This document shows, in pieces, positions 1-5,012 of a DNA stretch of 5,012 nt. Numbering within the stretch: position 1 is the first letter of the stretch; every line of letters begins with the position of its first letter. Source of the stretch: Eubacteriales Family XIII. Incertae Sedis bacterium. Its GTDB lineage: Bacteria > Bacillota > Clostridia > Peptostreptococcales > Anaerovoracaceae. The notes under the pieces were generated by a model. It saw only the letters and a program-made list of their open reading frames with translations. It ran no database searches and had not been told where the DNA came from. A program made the translations under genes and the position numbers. The stretch lies in NCBI GenBank assembly GCA_031283865.1, contig JAITAX010000080.1, positions 1 through 5,012 of the forward strand. Reading direction: 5' to 3'.

Positions 1-816
1 TCCGGCGCGGCTGATTACGAGGTCGGCCGCGCACATGTAGGCGTGCATCTCGTCCGTGTACGCCATGACGCGAAAGCGCCCGTCCTGCGGGATGCCCGCC
101 GCCGCGAAAGTCGCACTTGCCTCTTCGTAATATCGGTTGCCCGATATGAAGAACAGGTGCAGGTCATCTTCGGCGTAAAGCTCCTTCAGGATCGCGAACA
201 GGGCCTCGTTCACGGCGCGCGCGCCGAGACTGCCGCCAAAGACGAGGAGGGCGAACGCGCGCGCATCCAACCCAAACTTCTTCCTGTAATCGACAAGGCC
301 GCAAAGCGCAAATTCGCGCCGCACGGGATTTCCCGTCAGCACCAGCTTCCCCTTGTCCTTGAAGTACGCGCCGCTCTCCTCAAAAGCGACGAACACCTTT
401 TCGGCGTAGCGCTCGGCCAGTCTGTTGGCTAAACCCGGAAAGGCGTTCTGCTCGTGGATGCAGGCGGGTATGCCGGCCCTGCCCGCCTCGCGGAGCACGG
501 GACCCGAGACGTAGCCCCCCGTGCCGATCACGATATCCGGCGCAAAGCTTTGCAGGATCCGCCGCGCCTCGCCGCAGGCGCGCAGCAGGGCGAGAGCCGC
601 GCCCGCATTCCTGTAAAGCCGTCTGCGGTCGAAGCCCCGCACGTCGATGAGGCGCAGCGCGTAGCCGCGCGCCGGCACGATGTCCTTTTCCATGCCGCGC
701 AGCGCGCCTATGAACAGGATTTCGCTGTCCGGCTGCCGCCGCCTGATCTTGTCCGCGATGGCGACGGCCGGATAGATGTGTCCGCCCGTGCCGCCGCCCG
801 TCATGACGACTTTCAT
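1..816 (-). CDS. murG: MurG, lipid II-forming GlcNAc transferase (5' part, cut by window edge)
   Basis: MurG (GT28 family) transfers GlcNAc from UDP-GlcNAc to lipid I on the inner face of the membrane, giving lipid II. The visible 272 residues begin MKVVMTGGGTGGHIYPA, the glycine-rich loop of the N-terminal Rossmann domain with the conserved His at 13. Other family motifs are GTGGYVSGP at 98-106, HEQN at 121-124, GNPVR at 162-166 at the domain boundary, and FGGSLGAR at 193-200 opening the UDP-GlcNAc-binding C-terminal domain. The reading stops at SRAG (269-272), just before the region that would complete the donor site. The family is about 360 residues long, so roughly the last quarter lies beyond base 1. 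The frame is open throughout. The ATG overlaps the ftsW stop as ATGA and has a full-length Shine-Dalgarno upstream. Identification is secure; only the C-terminus is unseen. Confidence 0.97.
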   Translation of the reverse strand, partial: MKVVMTGGGTGGHIYPAVAIADKIRRRQPDSEILFIGALRGMEKDIVPARGYALRLIDVRGFDRRRLYRNAGAALALLRACGEARRILQSFAPDIVIGTGGYVSGPVLREAGRAGIPACIHEQNAFPGLANRLAERYAEKVFVAFEESGAYFKDKGKLVLTGNPVRREFALCGLVDYRKKFGLDARAFALLVFGGSLGARAVNEALFAILKELYAEDDLHLFFISGNRYYEEASATFAAAGIPQDGRFRVMAYTDEMHAYMCAADLVISRAG

Positions 817-1940
817 GCGGGCCTCACCTCCTTTGTATAGCGCGATATGTTCAGCACGATGCCCGCGAGAAACATGTAGAACAGCAGCGCGTTGCCGCCG
901 TAGCTGACGAAAGGCAGCGCCACGCCCGTATTCGGCGCGACCCCGGTCACGACGGCGACGTTTACGATCACCTGCATCGCGAACAGCAGCGTGACGCCCG
1001 CCGCGACCAGCATGGAGAAACGGTCCGGCGCGTGAATCGCGATGCGCGCCCCGCGAAAGATCAGCAGCAGATAGATTGCCAGCAGGACGATGCAGCCGAC
1101 AAGGCCCAATTCCTCGCCGATCACGGCCAAGATGAAGTCGTTGTGTCCCTCGGGCAGGTACATGGCTTTCTGTATGCTCTTGCCGAGCCCGCTGCCGAAC
1201 ACGCCGCCCGCGCCGAAAGCCAGCAGGGACTGCACGGACTGCCAGCCCGTATCCTGCACATCCGCAAACGGATCCAGAAACGCGGTGATGCGCTTCATCT
1301 GATAGCCGTCGGGGTCCATGCGCAGCAGGTAGAGGCGCACCAAGACTGCGCCCCCCGCAACCAGAACGGCAAGGTGCTTCCACGAGAGGCCCGCGACGAA
1401 GATCATCGCGACGACGAGGCCGAGGATGATGACTGCGGTCGAAAGGTTCGGTTGTTTCATGATTAGGAAAAAGCAGAGCGCGCCGACGAGCAGCGGAATG
1501 CAGGGTCCCCGCAGAAAGCTGTGTATGCGGCCCGGCTTCGCGCTGAGATACCACGCGACGAACAGGATGATCGCCACTTTCGCGAACTCCCCCGGCATGA
1601 AAGTGAATGAGCCTACGCCGAGCCAGCGCGCCGCGTCGTTCCGCACCACGGCCAAGGGCGTGAAGAGCAGGCAGAGCAGACCCACACCGACGATCATAAT
1701 AAAGGGCGCCCAGTGAAAATAGACGCGATACGGCACGAACAGCGCGCCGAGCAGCGCGCAGAGGCCAAGGCCGCCCCATTGACAGACGCGTTTCAGATAA
1801 TAATAGGGGTCGCCGTAATCGATCATGGACACGTAGCTGCCGGCACTGAAGACCATGACGATGCCGAACACCACCAGCGCGAGCACGAGTACGGCGAAGA
1901 TGAAATCCCCGGGGTTTGTCGGTTTGCTTTTTTCAGGCAT
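813..1940 (-). CDS. ftsW: FtsW/SpoVE-type SEDS peptidoglycan glycosyltransferase
   Basis: This 375-residue multi-pass membrane protein belongs to the SEDS family (FtsW, RodA, SpoVE). With a partner class B PBP, it polymerises lipid II into glycan strands at the septum. About ten hydrophobic segments are visible, the first near 12-34 after a short polar N-terminus and the last near 340-366. Family marks are NDAARW at 101-106, PGEFAK at 116-121, KQPNLSTA at 162-169, the loop running from DPFAD (223-227) through GWQSVQSLLAFGAGG, and YLPEGHNDF at 261-269. D268 aligns with the catalytic Asp of E. coli FtsW (D297). The late motif is LPFVSYGGN at 342-350, where most homologues have GGS. The gene overlaps murD by 8 bases and murG by 4. 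Its place between murD and murG favours FtsW or SpoVE over RodA; the sequence alone cannot separate those two. Confidence 0.95.
   Translation of the reverse strand: MPEKSKPTNPGDFIFAVLVLALVVFGIVMVFSAGSYVSMIDYGDPYYYLKRVCQWGGLGLCALLGALFVPYRVYFHWAPFIMIVGVGLLCLLFTPLAVVRNDAARWLGVGSFTFMPGEFAKVAIILFVAWYLSAKPGRIHSFLRGPCIPLLVGALCFFLIMKQPNLSTAVIILGLVVAMIFVAGLSWKHLAVLVAGGAVLVRLYLLRMDPDGYQMKRITAFLDPFADVQDTGWQSVQSLLAFGAGGVFGSGLGKSIQKAMYLPEGHNDFILAVIGEELGLVGCIVLLAIYLLLIFRGARIAIHAPDRFSMLVAAGVTLLFAMQVIVNVAVVTGVAPNTGVALPFVSYGGNALLFYMFLAGIVLNISRYTKEVRPA
824..834 (-). promoter_or_regulatory. Strong Shine-Dalgarno for murG, inside the 3' end of ftsW
   Basis: Read on the minus strand this is AAAGGAGGTGA. It matches all 11 bases of the usual anti-Shine-Dalgarno at the 3' end of 16S rRNA. 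The GGAGG core ends 10 bases before the murG ATG. It fixes the murG start at 816 and is much stronger than the sites before the other genes here, so murG can probably load ribosomes independently as well as by coupling to ftsW. Confidence 0.85.
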
Positions 1941-3315
1941 GTCCTCTGATACCTCTCACACAACGCTTGAAGTGCTCGCCGCGCTCCTCGAAACAGGTGT
2001 ACATGTCCCAACTGGCGCAGGCGGGGGAAAGCAGAACCGTGTCGCCGGGCCGCGCCGCGCGAAAGCCCTCTTCCACGCAGACCGCCATATCCGCGCAGAA
2101 GACGATGTCGTGAAAGCCGCGCGCGCGCGCGGCGGCCGCGAGTTTCCCGGCCGTGGCGCCCATGAGCAGCAGGCGCTTCACCTTGCCGCCGAAAGAGGCG
2201 ATGAAAGCGTCGAAATCCGCGTGCTTGTCGTAGCCGCCCGCGATGAGCAGTATGCCGGGCGCCGCAGACTCCACGGCCTTGATCGACGAGTCGGGATTTG
2301 TACCCTTTGAATCGTTGACGAAGCGGACGCCGCCGATCACGTCCACAAGCTCCAGCCGGTGTTCCACGCCCGCAAAGTCACGCAGGGCGCGGATGACGGC
2401 GGCGGCGGGAATGCCCGCAAACAGCGTCGCGGCGGCCGCCGCCAGCGCGTTCTCCAAATTGTGCGCGCCCGGAATCCTAAGCTCGTCCGTCCCGCAGAGG
2501 ACGAATAACTCCCCCGAGGCGTCGCGCACGCAGATATGCCCGTCCTCGACGCAGGCGCCGAGATCGAGCTTTCGCCGCCGGCTGAACGGAACGACCTTGG
2601 CCGCGCAGCGCTCCGCCAGCGCAAAGGCCGCCGCATCGTCGCGGTTCACGACAAAGCAATCGCTCTCCGTCTGGTTCATGAAGATGCGCGCCTTGGCGTC
2701 GGCGTAATTTTCCATGGTTTTGTGCCGGTCCAGATGATCCGGCGTGAGGTTCAGAAGCACCGAAACCGCAGGGCGGAAGTCGCGTATCGTCTCGAGCTGA
2801 AAGCTCGACATCTCCATAACCGTAATGGCGTTATCGTCAACTGACGTATGCGCGCAGGCCGTCGCGGGGAAGCCGATGTTGCCGACCACCTCCGTCTTTC
2901 TGCCGGCGGCCTTGCAGATTTCGCCGATGAGCGTCGTCGTCGTCGTCTTTCCGTTCGTGCCGGTCACGGCGATACAGCGCCCGAGGCCGAGCCGGTAGGC
3001 CATCTCGATCTCGCCGATCAGCTCCGCCCCCCGCTCCCGCGCGGCGAGGATGAAAGGCAGGTCCGGCGGCACGCCGGGGCTGAGGATCAGCGCGTCGAAG
3101 CGCGCGTCCGGCGCAGGCGTCACGCCCCCGGCACAGAGACGCGCACCGTCCGCGAACAGCGCCGCAGCGGCCGCGTCCAAGTCTTCCCTTGCCTTTGCGT
3201 CATAGCCCCACAGCATCGCGCCGAGGGAATCCGCCCGGCGCGCGGCGGCGAGGCCCGACTTGCCGAGGCCGACGATCAGCAGCTTTTTTCCTTTTAAATC
3301 CCACATGGTTTTCAT
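1933..3315 (-). CDS. murD: MurD, UDP-MurNAc-L-alanine:D-glutamate ligase
   Basis: MurD is the cytoplasmic ATP-dependent ligase that adds D-Glu to UDP-MurNAc-L-Ala, the second amino acid of the stem peptide. All 460 residues are present, slightly longer than the 440-450 usual in the family. The N-terminal UMP-binding fold shows GLGKSG at 16-21. The central ATPase domain has the P-loop TGTNGKTTTT at 118-127, EMSSFQLE at 168-175, and NLTPDHLDRH at 189-198. K208 (YADAK) matches the carbamylated Lys of E. coli MurD. The C-terminal domain has EHR at 318-320, NDSKGTN at 334-340, GGYDKHADF at 360-368 and SPACASWDM at 430-438. No key residue is missing. The start at 3315 directly follows the mraY TAG, and no Shine-Dalgarno is visible. 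The ATG at codon 4 (3306) would give MWDLKGKK, an equally plausible N-terminus that also lacks a clear site. Confidence 0.97.
   Translation of the reverse strand: MKTMWDLKGKKLLIVGLGKSGLAAARRADSLGAMLWGYDAKAREDLDAAAAALFADGARLCAGGVTPAPDARFDALILSPGVPPDLPFILAARERGAELIGEIEMAYRLGLGRCIAVTGTNGKTTTTTLIGEICKAAGRKTEVVGNIGFPATACAHTSVDDNAITVMEMSSFQLETIRDFRPAVSVLLNLTPDHLDRHKTMENYADAKARIFMNQTESDCFVVNRDDAAAFALAERCAAKVVPFSRRRKLDLGACVEDGHICVRDASGELFVLCGTDELRIPGAHNLENALAAAAATLFAGIPAAAVIRALRDFAGVEHRLELVDVIGGVRFVNDSKGTNPDSSIKAVESAAPGILLIAGGYDKHADFDAFIASFGGKVKRLLLMGATAGKLAAAARARGFHDIVFCADMAVCVEEGFRAARPGDTVLLSPACASWDMYTCFEERGEHFKRCVRGIRGHA
1951..1957 (-). promoter_or_regulatory. Probable Shine-Dalgarno for ftsW, inside murD
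   Basis: The minus-strand reading is GAGAGGT, ending 10 bases before the ftsW ATG at 1940. A second AGAGG at 1943-1947 lies only 2 bases from the ATG, too close for normal use. The match is moderate. Together with the 8-base murD/ftsW overlap it suggests that ftsW translation is partly coupled to murD. Confidence 0.5.
2932..2946 (-). repeat. Five tandem ACG codons in the murD P-loop
   Basis: On the plus strand this is a perfect (CGT)5 tract. On the coding strand it is five successive ACG codons for Thr 124-128, directly after the catalytic P-loop Lys (K123). Thr-rich P-loops are normal for Mur ligases; the uniform codon choice is what makes it a perfect short tandem repeat. Gain or loss of a unit would stay in frame. 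Confidence 0.8.
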
Positions 3316-4293
3316 CTAAAATACATAGCTGGCCGCAATCGCGCACAGGGAGGTCAGGGCCGTCGCGCCCCAAAAGGACAGTACCACCCTGCGCTCGGAC
3401 CAGCCGCAAAGTTCAAAGTGGTGGTGCAGCGGCGCCATCTTAAACACGCGCTTCCCCCGGAGCTTGTAGCTGCCCACCTGAATAATCACGGACAGGGTTT
3501 CCAGCACGTACAGGAAACCGACAATCGGCAGTATCAGTTCGAGGTGCAGTATGACGGAAACGGCGGCGATGCCGCCGCCGAGGGCCAAGGATCCCGTGTC
3601 GCCCATGAAGATCTGCGCCGGATGCCTGTTGAACAGCAGGAAACCGAGGCAGGCCCCGCAGAGCGAGGCGCTGAAAAAGGCGCTGTCCGAAAACAGGCCG
3701 CCCGCGAAAGTCATGCAGAGCGCGACCATGGCGGTGACGCCCGCAGCCAAGCCGTCAAGTCCGTCCGTCAGGTTCACGCTGTTAACCATGGCGACGATGA
3801 CGAAGATCACAAAAGGAATATAGAAAGCGCCAAAGTCCAGATTCTCGTTTAAAAACGGCACGAATACCTGCGTCGTGTTCCCGGGGCTGCGGAACTGATA
3901 GATCGCGATGCCCGCCGCGATCAGCACCTGCAAGGCGAATTTCTGCGGCGCCGTCAGCCCGAGGTTCCGCTTCATCCGAACCTTGACGTAATCGTCGAAG
4001 AAGCCGAGCGCGGCATAGGCCGCAAAGGTCAAAAACATGACAAGGATGTCGACGCTGACGGCATTCAAGGAGAAAAAGCCTACGACGGTCCCGATCACAA
4101 TCGCCACGCCCCCCATCGTCGGCGTACCCCTCTTGCTCAGATGCGACTCGGGCCCGTCCTCGCGTATGCTCTGCCCGGCCTTGAGGCGCCTGAGAAAGGG
4201 GATCATCACCCATGTGAGCAGCGCCGTCGCAAGGTAGGCCGCAACCATAGTCAGCAGGATGCGGATGATGTTCACGCTGATTGCAGGCATCAT
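3316..4293 (-). CDS. mraY: MraY, phospho-MurNAc-pentapeptide translocase (lipid I synthase)
   Basis: MraY is an integral membrane enzyme that transfers phospho-MurNAc-pentapeptide from UDP to undecaprenyl phosphate, forming lipid I. The 325-residue length matches the Gram-positive type (B. subtilis about 324) rather than the 360-residue E. coli type. About ten hydrophobic segments are visible. Conserved sites are KRGTPTMGG at 54-62, the Asp pair FFDDY at 98-102, KRNLGL at 108-113, NLTDGLDGLAAG at 174-185, the catalytic-site MGDTGS at 230-235 (D232), and the histidine cluster PLHHHFE at 288-294. All the acidic and His residues expected for Mg2+ and uridine binding are present. The ATG at 4293 overlaps the murF stop as ATGA and has AAAAGGA 7 bases upstream. 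The ATG at codon 2 is also possible at 10-base spacing. The gene ends in TAG, immediately followed by the murD ATG. Confidence 0.98.
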   Translation of the reverse strand: MMPAISVNIIRILLTMVAAYLATALLTWVMIPFLRRLKAGQSIREDGPESHLSKRGTPTMGGVAIVIGTVVGFFSLNAVSVDILVMFLTFAAYAALGFFDDYVKVRMKRNLGLTAPQKFALQVLIAAGIAIYQFRSPGNTTQVFVPFLNENLDFGAFYIPFVIFVIVAMVNSVNLTDGLDGLAAGVTAMVALCMTFAGGLFSDSAFFSASLCGACLGFLLFNRHPAQIFMGDTGSLALGGGIAAVSVILHLELILPIVGFLYVLETLSVIIQVGSYKLRGKRVFKMAPLHHHFELCGWSERRVVLSFWGATALTSLCAIAASYVF

Positions 4294-5012
4294 TCCAGTA
4301 TCCTTTTCACAAGCGCCTCCATGCCCATGCCGCGTGAGCCTTTCACGAGGATTACGTCGCCGGGCGTCAATATCCCTTTCAGTTCCTGCGAGGCCCGTTC
4401 CTTGTTCTCAAACTGTAAGATTTTGGGCGCTGGTTTTGCCTCCCGCGCGCCCGCCGCGATATCCGCGGCCTTTTCGCCGACGGTTATCAGCAGATCGACG
4501 CCCTTTTCCGCGGCATAGGCCCCGACTTTCCTGTGGTATTCTGCGGAGCGCTTGCCCAGCTCGTTCATGTCGCCGAGTATCGCGATCTTGCGGATGCCGC
4601 GCACCGTTTCGAGCATGTCCAAGGCGGCGCGCATCGAATCGGGGTTGGCGTTGTAGGTATCGTCGATCACTTTCATGCCGTTTTTGCCCGTCAGTTTGTT
4701 GGATACGGTGAATTTGCTCAGCCGTTTCGCGGCTTCCTCCATCGAAACGCCGACACAGGAGGCCGCCGCGACCGCGAGGGCCGCGTTCGTCGCGTTGTGT
4801 ATGCCGAGGACGGGCAAGAAGAAGCGCTGCATATCCTCGCCGTGTTCCAGAAAGAAAGAAATGCCCTTTTCGTTGTCGCTCCTTACGTCCGACAGGATGA
4901 AATCGCTCCTGCCCGTGCCGCCCACCTTGAGAAGCCTGTACGGACCCGCAGCGTAAGCCTCGCTCGGCGCGTCGTCGCCCGTCGCGTTGACGATTAGCGT
5001 ATCCTGCGGCCC
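4290..5012 (-). CDS. murF: MurF, UDP-MurNAc-tripeptide:D-Ala-D-Ala ligase (3' part, cut by window edge)
   Basis: MurF is the cytoplasmic ATP-dependent ligase that adds D-Ala-D-Ala to UDP-MurNAc-tripeptide, making the pentapeptide used by MraY next door. The frame is open from the window edge at 5012 to a TGA at 4290, giving 240 residues of a family usually about 450 long; the N-terminal domain and P-loop lie outside. In fragment numbering, GIHNATNAALA at 70-80 is the conserved Asn-bearing segment of the ATPase domain. DDTYNANPDSM at 117-127 is the MurF signature at the start of the C-terminal domain, followed by LGDMNELG at 146-153 and KGSRGMGME at 224-232 near the end. A GTG at 4925 in this frame is an internal Val codon, not the start. 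The TYNANP signature separates it from MurE and MurC. The stop overlaps the mraY start by 4 bases. Confidence 0.96.
   Translation of the reverse strand, partial: GPQDTLIVNATGDDAPSEAYAAGPYRLLKVGGTGRSDFILSDVRSDNEKGISFFLEHGEDMQRFFLPVLGIHNATNAALAVAAASCVGVSMEEAAKRLSKFTVSNKLTGKNGMKVIDDTYNANPDSMRAALDMLETVRGIRKIAILGDMNELGKRSAEYHRKVGAYAAEKGVDLLITVGEKAADIAAGAREAKPAPKILQFENKERASQELKGILTPGDVILVKGSRGMGMEALVKRILE
4301..4307 (-). promoter_or_regulatory. Shine-Dalgarno for mraY, inside the 3' end of murF
   Basis: The minus-strand reading is AAAAGGA, with 7 bases between it and the first of two adjacent ATG codons (4293 and 4290). The spacing favours the first ATG, which also forms the ATGA overlap with the murF stop. 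This points to coupled translation of murF and mraY. Confidence 0.65.

Noticed and set aside
1823..2011. A 62-codon minus-strand frame across the murD/ftsW junction.
   Set aside because: It is out of frame with two secure genes, and its product is the Arg/Ser/Cys-rich type expected by chance.
3283..3289. A slippery heptamer A-AAA-AAG in the murD frame at codons 9-11, next to an AGGA, resembling the dnaX -1 frameshift site.
   Set aside because: The -1 frame runs only to a stop near base 3200 and yields a short Arg/Pro-rich tail with no recognisable fold. The AGGA is too close to act as a frameshift stimulator. The Lys-Gly-Lys-Lys stretch is normal for the start of MurD proteins.
4290..4925. 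A possible short murF beginning at the GTG at 4925.
   Set aside because: The frame stays open to the window edge, and its upstream residues fit continuously. MurF needs the N-terminal domain and P-loop, so this GTG is an internal Val.
43..4997. Many long open frames on the plus strand (for example 454-840, 1032-1466, 2848-3297, 4533-4997).
   Set aside because: Each lies antisense to a well-identified gene. Their translations are rich in Arg, Ala, His and Gln, as expected of shadow frames in GC-rich DNA, and none shows a recognisable domain.
1..5012. Search for promoters, terminators, transposons, CRISPR arrays, RNA genes or foreign-looking islands.
   Set aside because: Coding sequence is continuous with overlapping or abutting genes and even composition. 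I saw no terminator hairpin with a T-run, no repeat array and no insertion signature.

Overview
The window is a continuous piece of a bacterial division and cell wall (dcw) cluster. All five genes read on the minus strand, so transcription enters at base 5012 and leaves at base 1. In transcription order they are murF (3' part only), mraY, murD, ftsW and murG (5' part only). Together they cover every base. I see no intergenic space, promoter, terminator, RNA gene, mobile element or CRISPR array.

The genes follow the order of the pathway. MurF completes UDP-MurNAc-pentapeptide and MraY moves phospho-MurNAc-pentapeptide onto undecaprenyl phosphate (lipid I). MurG adds GlcNAc to give lipid II, and FtsW polymerises lipid II at the septum. 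MurD acts earlier, adding D-glutamate to UDP-MurNAc-L-Ala. The junctions are tight: ATGA overlaps for murF/mraY and ftsW/murG, an 8-base overlap for murD/ftsW, and a TAG directly followed by ATG for mraY/murD. This suggests one polycistronic mRNA with translational coupling.

The organism is a GC-rich bacterium (about 60% G+C by eye). A short MraY (325 residues, like the Bacillus type rather than the roughly 360-residue proteobacterial type), the HIYPA form of the MurG N-terminal loop, and a full-length Shine-Dalgarno before murG point to Bacillota. A GC-rich member such as one of the Negativicutes is a reasonable but unproven guess, because the same gene order occurs in many phyla.

This is a conserved housekeeping region, and I found no sign of an undescribed system. 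The points worth a second look are small: mraY and murD share a reading frame and are separated only by one amber codon, murD lacks a visible Shine-Dalgarno, FtsW has unusual residues in two conserved motifs, and five identical ACG codons sit in the MurD P-loop.
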